In this document: positions 1-7,320 of the stretch, piece by piece
Numbering within the stretch: the stretch's first letter is position 1
How the letters are laid out: each line of letters begins with the position of its first letter
Virus record (IMG/VR): IMGVR_UViG_3300017770_000066
Span: 1 to 34,053 of that record
Source of the DNA: a virus
Direction: 5' to 3' (one strand)
Length of the DNA stretch: 34,053 nt
Program-made: the position numbers and the translations under genes
The notes under the pieces: model-generated
What the model saw: only the letters and a program-made list of their open reading frames with translations
The model's database searches: none
What the model was told of the DNA's origin: nothing

Positions 1-588
1 AAGGTTCATCCAGGACTTACCGCCACTGTTTGTAACTGAAACTGCTTTAAGCTTCCAAAGACCGGCGAACCGATCACCACCTTTGATGCTGATTTGGCTG
101 TTCCAGTTACGTGATACACGTAGTTTAGACGCAGCAAAATCCATGAGCACTGGATTGCTAAGGTCACCAGTATCTGGGTTTTTAATCATCATCATGTGTG
201 AATGAGTTTGACGAATCTCATAGTCTTGAGGTTTGTCTTGCTCTTTGATTGCCGTTGCTGCGGCTGTTTCGGAGCTGAAGTTACCAAGCAACCCACCACC
301 GGCTTCACGATTACGCCATACGACATACTCGTCTTTGAACTTTACGTTGACTACATAGATTTCGTCTCCGTAAATCTCTCGTGTAAGAGAGTTTAGAAAG
401 GTTCCGTCTTCGGCACCTTCAATAAAGTTCGGGTGGTGTTTGTCCACTTCGTCAGACATTTTCTGGAGAAGCTTGACCCGAGGTATGGTCAGTTGGTTGG
501 CGGTAACTTCTTCGTTACCACGACCAGAGCCTTTCGAAATGTGGGCTGGGACTTTGTCTTCTGCGATAGCTAATGCTGTGTTACTCAT
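1..588 (-). CDS. Conserved phage protein, possible DNA-binding protein (partial)
   Basis: The frame opens with ATG at 588 and runs off the left edge of the window without a stop, giving 196 residues of the N-terminus. AAAGGT lies about 10 bases before the start, a good ribosome site. The protein begins MSNTALAIAEDKVPAHI and has the stretch LTIPRVKLLQKMSDE, a pattern I associate with abundant phage proteins encoded beside replication genes. A single-strand DNA-binding role is only an inference from position next to the helicase, and no OB-fold motif can be confirmed by eye. No membrane segment is visible. It is the last gene seen in the leftward operon and follows the 130-residue gene by 19 bases. 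Confidence 0.7.
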   Translation of the reverse strand, partial: MSNTALAIAEDKVPAHISKGSGRGNEEVTANQLTIPRVKLLQKMSDEVDKHHPNFIEGAEDGTFLNSLTREIYGDEIYVVNVKFKDEYVVWRNREAGGGLLGNFSSETAAATAIKEQDKPQDYEIRQTHSHMMMIKNPDTGDLSNPVLMDFAASKLRVSRNWNSQISIKGGDRFAGLWKLKAVSVTNSGGKSWMNL

Positions 589-607
589 AATATTTAACCT
601 TTCATGA

Positions 608-1000
608 TTAGAGTGAACGGAAGTTGATTCGACGAATCTCACGTGGCTGTAAGCCGGGAACATTCTCACCAAGTTTGAGAAGCTCACGGTATGCAGTTGA
701 TGAAACGCGTCTTTGGATAAGAGAGAAATCCCCTGTGCTTATGATGTGTGCATAGAGGGCATCCCAGTCGTGTACGTCTGGGACTGTTTCTTCCTTGATA
801 GATACAGAAGCAACTTCGTTGGCTGTTTTCTTCAACCCTTCTGTGTCTAGTTTTTTGAGAAGCTCGAGATCGATACCGTTCTCTTGCTCTCTCAAACCTT
901 TGAGCTCGTTGTTGAGCTTTTCCATCTGAGATTTGATGGATTTTTTTCTGTCGATTAATTCATCAATCGTTCTAACGGGTGTGAGTACTGGTTGATTCAT
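608..1000 (-). CDS. Coiled-coil hypothetical protein
   Basis: A 130-residue protein of unknown function. Residues about 12-55 are rich in K, E, L and Q with heptad spacing (IKSQMEKLNNELKGLREQE), so a coiled coil is likely. The C-terminal half is mixed alpha/beta-like and ends RREIRRINFRSL-like in basic residues. The ATG overlaps the stop of the SNF2 helicase gene in an ATGA arrangement, and GAAGGA lies upstream, so the two are probably translationally coupled. The context suggests a helicase partner or replication accessory factor, but this is inferred from position only. Confidence 0.75.
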   Translation of the reverse strand: MNQPVLTPVRTIDELIDRKKSIKSQMEKLNNELKGLREQENGIDLELLKKLDTEGLKKTANEVASVSIKEETVPDVHDWDALYAHIISTGDFSLIQRRVSSTAYRELLKLGENVPGLQPREIRRINFRSL

Positions 1001-2349
1001 GCTGCTTTTTCCTTCGTTGGGTTAAGAACTTTTAGAATATTTAATAGGTTTTCCATGCGACCTAATTTTCCACTGAGCTTCTCGTACACGTCGGTTTCCC
1101 AAGTGTCTTCGGCTGCGATGTGGATTACTTCCGTGCGTTTAGTTTGACCAGCGCGATAGATACGCCGGTTAAACTGTTGGTAGTGTTCAGCGTTGTAAGT
1201 CGGAGAACACCAGATGACGCTGGTAGCGGTCGTCAATGTGAGACCGTGTCCAGCTGATTGAGGATGAGCGAATACAACTTGTAATTGCCCAGCCTGCAGG
1301 CGATCGACAACATCTTTACGTGCTTTTGCAGAGATGCTGCCGTCAATGACACCGTACTTGATGCCACGTTTCTCGGCTTGCTCGATAAGATAGTCACGCT
1401 CGTGAGTCCAGTTAAACGCGACAAGCGTGTGCTTGCGTTGATCAACAAGGTCCATAACGAGGTTGTATCTTTCTTGATGAAAGCCGACCACTTCACCGTC
1501 TTCGTTATAGACGGCACCAGTGCAGAGTTGCAGAAGCTTCTTAGTAAGAGCACCTGCATGGACTGCATTGATTGTAGCTTCACCAGTCCAGAGCACATTG
1601 TCTTCAGCAAGCGCTTTATAGGCTTGCATCATTGTGTCTGATAGCTGGGTTTTAATTGTGTGATAGGACTGTTCGGGCATATCCAAACATTCCTCGAGTT
1701 CATACCGGATGTTGATGTCTTTGATTGCAGCAGCAACCATGAGCTCAGCATCTGGTTTATCTTTCCATTCGTTGGCAAAGCCGTTGAATACAGGCGTACA
1801 TACGTTGGCCCGGAACGTATAGAAACGGTGCCCGAGCCTATGTCCGTCGTCCACGAGTAGTGTTGGATGCCAGATGTCACAGATTGTATTGCTGTTTGGT
1901 GTACCTGACATAGCAATGCGGTAATCAAACAGCTGAGCAATCTTGTGTACAGCTTTGCTTCGTTGGCTATCTTTGTTTTTGAAAGCCGTGAACTCATCAA
2001 TGCATAGTGTGTTGAAGCCATCAAGAACATCGGTGTTCTTGGCTAGCCACTTCACAGCATCGTGATTTGTAATAATGATTTCAGCTTGAGACTTGAATGC
2101 TTTGGCTCGGTTACGAGCAAATGCAACTTCGTATTCAATGCCTGGGGCGAACTTGTCGATATCGTCACCCCAGCTTGCTTGCAAGATTGATAAGGGTGCT
2201 AGTACGAGCATGCGTCCCTTGCTACGAGCTAGGTAGGCATCAATAACACTGCGTGTTTTACCCGTGCCGGGGTCAGATGTGACCAGTACACGAGGGTTGT
2301 CGATGATGAATTTAGAAGTAGTTTTTTGATGTTCAAATGGTTTTAGCAT
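997..2349 (-). CDS. SNF2-family DNA helicase/translocase
   Basis: A superfamily 2 ATPase of about 450 residues, likely acting on duplex DNA during replication or recombination. Numbered from the upstream ATG at 2355, the motifs are Walker A DPGTGKT (28-34), motif Ia VLAPLSIL, motif II DEFT (120-123, a variant of DEAH), motif III SGTP (150-153), and motif VI QQFNRRIYRAGQ (393-404). It lacks accessory chromatin domains, and its size fits phage minimal SNF2 helicases. I prefer the ATG at 2349 because AGGA sits 5 bases before it; the ATG at 2355 abuts that AGGA. A dyad element lies 23 bases upstream. Its stop overlaps the next gene's start. Confidence 0.92.
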   Translation of the reverse strand: MLKPFEHQKTTSKFIIDNPRVLVTSDPGTGKTRSVIDAYLARSKGRMLVLAPLSILQASWGDDIDKFAPGIEYEVAFARNRAKAFKSQAEIIITNHDAVKWLAKNTDVLDGFNTLCIDEFTAFKNKDSQRSKAVHKIAQLFDYRIAMSGTPNSNTICDIWHPTLLVDDGHRLGHRFYTFRANVCTPVFNGFANEWKDKPDAELMVAAAIKDINIRYELEECLDMPEQSYHTIKTQLSDTMMQAYKALAEDNVLWTGEATINAVHAGALTKKLLQLCTGAVYNEDGEVVGFHQERYNLVMDLVDQRKHTLVAFNWTHERDYLIEQAEKRGIKYGVIDGSISAKARKDVVDRLQAGQLQVVFAHPQSAGHGLTLTTATSVIWCSPTYNAEHYQQFNRRIYRAGQTKRTEVIHIAAEDTWETDVYEKLSGKLGRMENLLNILKVLNPTKEKAA

Positions 2350-2371
2350 AGTCATCCTAACTGTTCTGAAT

Positions 2372-2386
2372 ATTAGTACAGCTAAT
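2372..2386. promoter_or_regulatory. Dyad element copy 1 (ATTAG-TACAG-CTAAT)
   Basis: An inverted repeat with 7-bp arms when extended (ATATTAG/CTAATAT), half-sites 10 bp apart. It fills the gap between the stop of the 223-residue gene and the ribosome site of the SNF2 helicase. It is one of six intergenic copies of the same 15-bp pattern, so it is probably an operator or promoter part for the helicase transcription unit. Confidence 0.75.
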
Positions 2387-2387
2387 A

Positions 2388-3059
2388 TTAATGTTCAAGA
2401 AAAATAATTCGGCGGTCTTCTTGTGCCCAGCACAAACCGCATTCCACACATTTATCTACCTGTCCTAGCTGTTCAGGGCAGATAATTTCTTTACCCTTTG
2501 TAGGTACATACTTGCTGTCCGGGTGCACAACACATGCAGAAAACTTGGCACGCCAATTATCGCTGAACCGTACTCGCCATCTCGAGGGCAAAGCATGATT
2601 AAGCCAGCGTATACGTTTACCAATGTCGCTTTTTAGTAAGCGATGTGTGTACCCATACACATTCATCATTGGATATTTGGTGAGCATTTCTGCCCAGAAG
2701 TTCACATACTCGGTACTGAAGAAGTCACCCAGTACGTGTAAACGCACGACAAAACCTTTGGGGTGTTTGCGTGCAAGCTCAGCTACTGATGAGTCAAGAC
2801 AAACATTGAAGTCTTTGCTTTGATGATCGAAGCGGTGAGCAAAGGGCATGTTGTTGCCATAGCAGGTCTTCCATTGATTGCATGTGGTTGGGCATGTAGC
2901 ACGTTCCTCTAATGAGAACTGGTATAGCGGTAAGCCTTTCCACATTTTTACATTTACTTTATGGCCGAGCTTTACGTTTTTTCGTCCCGGCATGAGCATG
3001 CGTTTGTGCGGGAGTTTTACATTCCGCACGTATTTGGTGCGTGTATGTTCGTGGTTCAT
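2388..3059 (-). CDS. Cys-rich phage protein, GP88-like
   Basis: A 223-residue protein with a Cys arrangement suggesting metal or cluster binding: CPTTCNQWKTCY (about residues 56-67), a central RLHVLGDFFS, and a C-terminal CVECGLCW preceded by IICPEQ. The order Cys cluster, charged R-x-H-x-x-GD strand, second Cys cluster recalls the mycobacteriophage gene product 88 family and some radical-SAM-like folds, but the canonical CX3CX2C is not exact. Function is unknown. It has no Shine-Dalgarno site. Its ATG overlaps the stop of a 25-codon hydrophobic ORF (ATGA), so translation may depend on coupling. The family match is from memory and uncertain. Confidence 0.8.
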   Translation of the reverse strand: MNHEHTRTKYVRNVKLPHKRMLMPGRKNVKLGHKVNVKMWKGLPLYQFSLEERATCPTTCNQWKTCYGNNMPFAHRFDHQSKDFNVCLDSSVAELARKHPKGFVVRLHVLGDFFSTEYVNFWAEMLTKYPMMNVYGYTHRLLKSDIGKRIRWLNHALPSRWRVRFSDNWRAKFSACVVHPDSKYVPTKGKEIICPEQLGQVDKCVECGLCWAQEDRRIIFLEH

Positions 3060-3133
3060 GATTTTTTATTGTTTAGCATGTTGTAAGAAATAATTGTTTG
3101 TAAGAAAGCAACAGATAATAGGAAGTAAGGCAT
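3056..3133 (-). CDS. Tiny hydrophobic peptide, 25 residues
   Basis: A 25-codon frame (begins MPYFLLSVAFLQTII) that starts 2 bases after the stop of the 109-residue membrane protein and ends with TGA overlapping the ATG of the Cys-rich gene. It could form one short membrane helix. The ribosome site is weak (GGA about 13 bases upstream). It may be a real micro-protein or only a leader that carries ribosomes to the next gene, which has no site of its own. The evidence is layout and hydrophobicity, so confidence is low. Confidence 0.35.
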   Translation of the reverse strand: MPYFLLSVAFLQTIISYNMLNNKKS

Positions 3134-3135
3134 GA

Positions 3136-3465
3136 TTATTTTGTCCATTCATATTTTGGTTTGATGGTCGCCCAAGTAAAATATACATATGGGATACCGA
3201 AACGTTTGTAGATAGTTTTAAAGCCACCTTTCACAGTGAATTTTTCGTAGGCGACAACTTGTTTAAGTGCGAAGAGGATAATTGACACGAGCAGACCGCC
3301 AAACATCGCGGCAATCATGCCCGAGTAAGTACCAGCAAACATAGTCATTAGTATGCTGGTGATAAGGATGTCGAAAAAAATGTCGTAAGCGACAACTTTA
3401 CGCCATCCAAGTTTGAAAACGAGAAATAACAGGCCGAATGCGGCTATGGTACCAGCGAGAAACAT
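3136..3465 (-). CDS. Small membrane protein, about three helices
   Basis: A 109-residue protein with a strongly hydrophobic N-terminal two-thirds: helices at about residues 3-18, 29-45 and 49-66, then a basic, aromatic soluble tail ending KPKYEWTK. GGAG lies 8 bases before the ATG. The start lies inside the preceding 54-residue gene, giving a 68-base overlap. Function is unknown. Holin, superinfection exclusion, or membrane anchoring of replication are all possible, and nothing in the sequence decides among them. No lysis enzyme is nearby to support holin. Confidence 0.75.
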   Translation of the reverse strand: MFLAGTIAAFGLLFLVFKLGWRKVVAYDIFFDILITSILMTMFAGTYSGMIAAMFGGLLVSIILFALKQVVAYEKFTVKGGFKTIYKRFGIPYVYFTWATIKPKYEWTK

Positions 3466-3562
3466 CGTATTTACTCCATAAATATTTAACCATCATTAGT
3501 ATTTGAATAGCTTCAAGTAAGTAGTAGACAAGCATTGCAAGTCTAGCGATTAGTAGGTTCAT
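3398..3562 (-). CDS. Small membrane protein, 54 residues
   Basis: Starts with MNLLIARLAMLVYYLLEAIQ, one clear membrane helix, followed by a basic aromatic tail (RWYHSRIRPVISRFQTW). GGAG lies 8 bases before the ATG at 3562, which is why I start here and not at an in-frame GTG/ATG further up. It overlaps the 51-residue gene by 20 bases upstream and the 109-residue gene by 68 bases downstream. Function is unknown. The basic tail after one helix would face the cytoplasm if the N-terminus is outside. Confidence 0.6.
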   Translation of the reverse strand: MNLLIARLAMLVYYLLEAIQILMMVKYLWSKYDVSRWYHSRIRPVISRFQTWMA

Positions 3563-3698
3563 GATTTTTTCTCCAAATGAAATATGTGATTGTTGCAACG
3601 GCAATAAGAACGCTGATAGCTTTGGCTGCTATAACTAGAACATTGATTGCTAGTGCGATAAGAAGGAACAGCAGTAGCCCCACGTACACTTTGGTCAT
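3543..3698 (-). CDS. Small membrane protein, 51 residues
   Basis: Begins MTKVYVGLLLFLLIALAI and continues hydrophobic to about residue 42, then ends in the basic tail WRKNHEPTNR. It has room for one long or two short helices. GGAG lies 8 bases upstream of the ATG at 3698, the same spacing as in the next two genes. It is the first of a nest of overlapping membrane-protein genes. Function is unknown. The shared ribosome-site layout and serial overlaps argue that all three are translated. Confidence 0.6.
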   Translation of the reverse strand: MTKVYVGLLLFLLIALAINVLVIAAKAISVLIAVATITYFIWRKNHEPTNR

Positions 3699-3731
3699 GG
3701 TTAATCTCCGTAAAAAATTGAGATATGGGGT

Positions 3732-3789
3732 GCTCCCCTACAGGGGAAAAGGAGGTAAAACCCGTAGGGGAGCTGAGGCGCGCTCAGCT
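3732..3789 (-). terminator. Nested inverted repeats after the nuclease gene
   Basis: Two overlapping inverted repeats. A 10-bp pair, GCTCCCCTAC (3732-3741) and GTAGGGGAGC (3764-3773), encloses 22 bases. A 7-bp hairpin, AGCTGAG (3771-3777) and CTCAGCT (3783-3789), has a GCGCG loop. They share bases 3771-3773, so only one can fully form at a time. They follow the nuclease stop and precede the membrane-protein nest. There is no clean U tract, so this may be an attenuator or RNA-stability element. Confidence 0.5.
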
Positions 3790-4541
3790 TAAACGTCCAC
3801 GCCCCAATGACATTCTGGAATCTCTCCCTTACGGAAAGAGCACCAGCGACAAGCAGATGAACTAGGCTTTGGTTCAAAGTCTGTTTCTGTTGTCATCTTT
3901 ACTCCGCGCTCGTGGTAGCTAGGCATAAACTGCATAGCTTCTGTGCGGGAATAAGATTGAGTAGCAGTTTCAGCTTTATCTAGGTACCAGAGCTCTGTTT
4001 GTACAAACTCTAGTTTCGGATCACGCATGAATGCTGCGATTGCATAAAGTAAGCATTGCTGAGAATGACCAATCTCATTTCCAAAACGCTTACCTGTTTT
4101 GTAGTCGATGACACGCGCGCTGGTGTCGTCTTCTTTTACATAAGCATCGAGTTTGATTCGAGCCCACGTATCGTTACTGAGCCAGCCAGTTGGTGTCCAA
4201 TCAATCGTGAACCCCCACTCACCCTCTAGCTCTACAGAACCGTCAAGATAACCAGCTCGCAGTTCTGCAAATTGTTTTTCGAATTTCATAAGAGAGCTTG
4301 GAAATTCTTCGATACGACCATCTACGTACTGTTCAGCCTCATCGTGGATCTGTGAGCCACGGTCTGCAGCTGGACTGGATGGTTCACGTATCTTTTTTAC
4401 CCGTGATATGTATGTACGGTACGGACATTCTTCGAATACTTTGAGTGCACTGTACGACCAGGCTGATACGGGCCCAAATTCTTTAGGTTTTGATAATGGT
4501 TTCTGAGCATCTGGACGTTCGGACTGTGTGAGTTTGATCAC
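3789..4541 (-). CDS. PD-(D/E)XK exonuclease, Cas4/RecB-like
   Basis: A 250-residue nuclease for end processing or recombination. It shows the RecB-family order: H66 in GSQIHDEAE, D132 in KLDAYV, D146 and K148 in VIDYKTGK, and Q162-x3-Y166. Four cysteines (C39, C231, C234, C244) match the spacing used by Cas4 and AddB to bind a 4Fe-4S cluster, with C39 in the N-terminal ECPYR. The start is GTG at 4541 with AGGAGG 5 bases upstream. A dyad element lies about 27 bases before it. No cas1 or cas2 is nearby, so a replication or recombination role, as in many phages, is more likely than spacer acquisition. Confidence 0.88.
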   Translation of the reverse strand: MIKLTQSERPDAQKPLSKPKEFGPVSAWSYSALKVFEECPYRTYISRVKKIREPSSPAADRGSQIHDEAEQYVDGRIEEFPSSLMKFEKQFAELRAGYLDGSVELEGEWGFTIDWTPTGWLSNDTWARIKLDAYVKEDDTSARVIDYKTGKRFGNEIGHSQQCLLYAIAAFMRDPKLEFVQTELWYLDKAETATQSYSRTEAMQFMPSYHERGVKMTTETDFEPKPSSSACRWCSFRKGEIPECHWGVDV

Positions 4542-4567
4542 GTTATCCTCCTGAATAACTTCAACAT

Positions 4568-4582
4568 ATTAGTTACACTAAT
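4568..4582. promoter_or_regulatory. Dyad element copy 2 (ATTAG-TTACA-CTAAT)
   Basis: Matches ATTAGTNNNRCTAAT exactly, with 6-bp arms ATTAGT/ACTAAT. It lies in the 43-base gap between the primase-helicase stop and the nuclease start, so it is placed to control the nuclease and membrane-protein unit. Confidence 0.75.
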
Positions 4583-4584
4583 AA

Positions 4585-7089
4585 TTATTCGTTAGCAATC
4601 AACACTTTATCCTTGCTATCAAAGTGTTGGTCTATGATTTCATCCAGTTGTTCGTGGTCCGTGGCCCAGTTGACTACGATTCCACGGATACCGTTAGCAT
4701 CGCGATCAGCGCCTGGCATACGTTTGCGTTGTACATTTAAGCCGTTGCGATCTAAACGCTTATGGAACTCACGGTTTGCAATTGCAGGTGTTTGTTCTGT
4801 TTGCGTGTGATAAACGGTACGTAGATGTTCAACTGGAACGATAGACATGCCGTGGGCTTTGGCGTCTGCAATCCAAGCTTTCACAAAACGTTGTGAGCTG
4901 ATGATGCGTGCAGCGTTGAATGTATCGTCGATGCTTACGTCCAATACATCTAAGAAGTAGTTAATGTTTCCGCGTTGCAGAGCTTCGCAGAACTCTTCGA
5001 ATACAGACATTGTTACCGTACGCATTGCATCTTTTGCTTCGTTGTTCATGCAAGTGCGTGCCATGCGTTTGTCTACATCAAATGCTGCTAGGGCCCCGGC
5101 AAATGTATGTAGTTCATTCTCAAGGTCATCAATGCCTGCAATGACCTCTGGCAGTGCTTCTTCAAGTTTTGTTTCTTGCCGCGGGCTGACGTTGTAGCGC
5201 CGATCACCGGGTTCAATCTTTACTGCATCTGGACGGTTAGTCAGGAAGATGAAGTTTGTATATGACGGTAACTCGATTTGATTCGCGCGCATTGCACGGA
5301 TTGTCATTGTCGGTTCGGTGATCTGATTTTTTAGTTTGTCAGCCATACGGAGGCTGCCACCATGTGCATCAGTCATACGAAACTCGTCGACAACCAGGAA
5401 GAGCGCTGAACGCATGTAGAGGTTGAACTGCTCTTCAATATTTTCGAGAGACTTCATTGGTACATGTGCGTGGCCAAAAAGCGGCTTGAGTATTTTGTTT
5501 GCAAACAAACCTTTGCCGGTTCCTGGTATGCCTGTAAATATCCATGCAGTCATTGACTTGCGTCGAGTCTGATAGATGTATGCAAGCCAGTTAATGAAGT
5601 GTTCTGTTTCTGCTGCACCTGAGCCAAGCATGTGATGAATGAGCTTGTATGTTAGTGGGACAACATCCGCGAGCTGAGCTGCAGTACCGTATGTAAGTTC
5701 AGGTGCTTTGCTGCTGTTCAACATGTAATCAGTCTTGCGATACATGTTCACGTAGTAAGGCGTTTGTTCCATCTGAACAGCTGGTGCATCAGTGCATGGG
5801 TCAAATACAACCTGTGCGTCCGGAACAAACTCTGGTTCTTGGCGGCCGTGACTACGCATGAAAGATTGGATGCTTGTTTTTTGCGTCGGTGTCAGTGGGA
5901 AGTTGTCAGTAAACTGATTGTTATTTGGGTCGTAAAGACCGTTGTAGTAGGTGTCGGTGTAGAAGTCGCGTAGTACGACTGGCTTGTGCGACATTCCGCG
6001 TTCTTCTAGTTCAGCTTCATACGTCTCAAAGATCGATTGGTAAAAGTCTCGGTCTGCTTTTTCGATTTCGAATACAGGTTCGTCTTTGAAGTTGTACATA
6101 TATGTAGGGTCTTCGATGTTGAACCAGTAAGCGCCGCTGTCTCCGCCGTTGATGTTGCAACGTACATACGGCAGCGAGGTGGTGTCGATAACATTGATAG
6201 ACATTTTGTCTGGGTTGGTAAGAACGTCCATAACTTCGTTGTTGATTGTTGAGGTAGTGATTTTTGCTTGTCTTGGTTTGAGGCCAACCTTCTTACGTAA
6301 GTCATCTTTGATTTTTACACCATCAGTGAAGACGGCTTCTGGGCTGATGTCGTTTAGCAATGGTGCGAGGTCTACGGTCGGTTGCCCGTTGTCTACGAAC
6401 ACCACTCTGTCGTCATTGCTTTTGAATGGGTTTAGTTTCTCGTCGTCAAAGTCTGGAGCTGCGATAAAGATGAGCTTGCTGTTGTCAGCTACTGACAGGT
6501 CTAGTGAATATTTTAGTGACTGACCTGTTGATGAAAGCTCTATCTGTGATCGGAACAGTTCGACTGTATGGTTGATGTGCTTAAGCCATAGTTTGATTGT
6601 TTTTGGCGGTAGCGGTACTTGAAGCAAAATGTATATGTGCAGTGATACGCGGTCGCCTTTCATGCCCATGCTGCTGCTGGCTTGTGCGATGTACGACACA
6701 TCCTGAAATACAGCAGGCATCTGTGACATCACGAGCTTTGCCAGGCGTTTAACTTCTTTGCTCGTGATCGGAGCTTTGTGTTTGTATCCATCAACGTACA
6801 AACCATCTAGATCCAGGACAATGTATTCACTGTAGGCAAGCTTGTCGCTCTGCCCCCGGCGACTTTCGTTTGTAAGTTGTTTTTTGAGCGGGCCTTTTAG
6901 AAGGCAACGGCCACCGGCCGAGTGCTCTAAGAACAGGGAGGTAAGTTCTTTAAGCCCTGCAGCCGATGGCTCAACGTCACAGTGATACGACGTAACGTCT
7001 TTGACGTTTGGGTATGATTTTGTCTCTGTTGTGGAGACGTGTTTAGTGAGTCGTAATCCATTACTAGACTCAAGGAACACAAATTGCAT
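4585..7089 (-). CDS. Primase-helicase fusion (AEP primase + SF3 helicase)
   Basis: An 834-residue protein that probably both primes and unwinds at the phage fork. The N-terminal part carries an archaeo-eukaryotic primase pattern: VLDLDGL with D93 and D95, then RVSLHIYIL with S149-x-H151, then an acidic strand near SLDLSV/APDF (197-213). The C-terminal part is a superfamily 3 (D5-like) helicase: Walker A GIPGTGKG (520-527), Walker B LFLVVDEF (563-570), sensor NFIFLTN (612-618), arginine finger GDRRYNV (628-634). GGAG precedes the ATG, and a dyad element lies 18 bases further upstream. No separate DnaB-like helicase is in the window, consistent with one protein doing both jobs. Confidence 0.9.
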   Translation of the reverse strand: MQFVFLESSNGLRLTKHVSTTETKSYPNVKDVTSYHCDVEPSAAGLKELTSLFLEHSAGGRCLLKGPLKKQLTNESRRGQSDKLAYSEYIVLDLDGLYVDGYKHKAPITSKEVKRLAKLVMSQMPAVFQDVSYIAQASSSMGMKGDRVSLHIYILLQVPLPPKTIKLWLKHINHTVELFRSQIELSSTGQSLKYSLDLSVADNSKLIFIAAPDFDDEKLNPFKSNDDRVVFVDNGQPTVDLAPLLNDISPEAVFTDGVKIKDDLRKKVGLKPRQAKITTSTINNEVMDVLTNPDKMSINVIDTTSLPYVRCNINGGDSGAYWFNIEDPTYMYNFKDEPVFEIEKADRDFYQSIFETYEAELEERGMSHKPVVLRDFYTDTYYNGLYDPNNNQFTDNFPLTPTQKTSIQSFMRSHGRQEPEFVPDAQVVFDPCTDAPAVQMEQTPYYVNMYRKTDYMLNSSKAPELTYGTAAQLADVVPLTYKLIHHMLGSGAAETEHFINWLAYIYQTRRKSMTAWIFTGIPGTGKGLFANKILKPLFGHAHVPMKSLENIEEQFNLYMRSALFLVVDEFRMTDAHGGSLRMADKLKNQITEPTMTIRAMRANQIELPSYTNFIFLTNRPDAVKIEPGDRRYNVSPRQETKLEEALPEVIAGIDDLENELHTFAGALAAFDVDKRMARTCMNNEAKDAMRTVTMSVFEEFCEALQRGNINYFLDVLDVSIDDTFNAARIISSQRFVKAWIADAKAHGMSIVPVEHLRTVYHTQTEQTPAIANREFHKRLDRNGLNVQRKRMPGADRDANGIRGIVVNWATDHEQLDEIIDQHFDSKDKVLIANE

Positions 7090-7103
7090 TGTTACTCCGT
7101 TCC

Positions 7104-7124
7104 AGTATTAGTCTGGCTAATACT
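7104..7124. promoter_or_regulatory. Dyad element copy 3 (longest arms)
   Basis: AGTATTAG and CTAATACT form perfect 8-bp arms around TCTGG, the best copy in the window. The core 15-mer is 7107-7121. It sits between csrA and the primase-helicase start and upstream of that gene's ribosome site. Confidence 0.78.
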
Positions 7125-7134
7125 ATCTCAAAAT

Positions 7135-7320
7135 TTAAACGATGTTGTACTTACGTCGAAAGACTTCTTCCCTGTCTATATCGATGTCACCGTTTGCTTC
7201 AAATGATAGGCGAGCTGAAGAGCGTTTTGTTTCTGTTAACTTTACAAGGCAGATAACTTCGCCATTTTTATGAATGACAACGTTCTCGTCTTCCTTGCGA
7301 TTGAGTACAAGTCTGCTCAT
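7135..7320 (-). CDS. csrA: CsrA-like translational regulator
   Basis: A 61-residue homolog of CsrA/RsmA, a dimeric RNA-binding protein that represses or activates translation at GGA motifs near ribosome sites. The N-terminal strand SRLVLNRKEDENVVI matches the family LILTRRxGE-VxI strand. The C-terminal IDREEVFRRK matches the conserved VHREEIYxR, with R50 at the place of the key RNA-contacting arginine R44. The length equals bacterial CsrA. It overlaps the polymerase stop by ATGA, with AAGG about 10 bases upstream. It could retune host mRNAs or time phage translation; many phage ribosome sites here contain AGGA or GGAG. The identification is firm; the targets are unknown. Confidence 0.87.
   Translation of the reverse strand: MSRLVLNRKEDENVVIHKNGEVICLVKLTETKRSSARLSFEANGDIDIDREEVFRRKYNIV

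Noticed and set aside
3789-4541. CRISPR adaptation function for the Cas4-like nuclease
   Set aside because: No cas1, cas2 or repeat array is in the window; phage replication or recombination nucleases share this fold.
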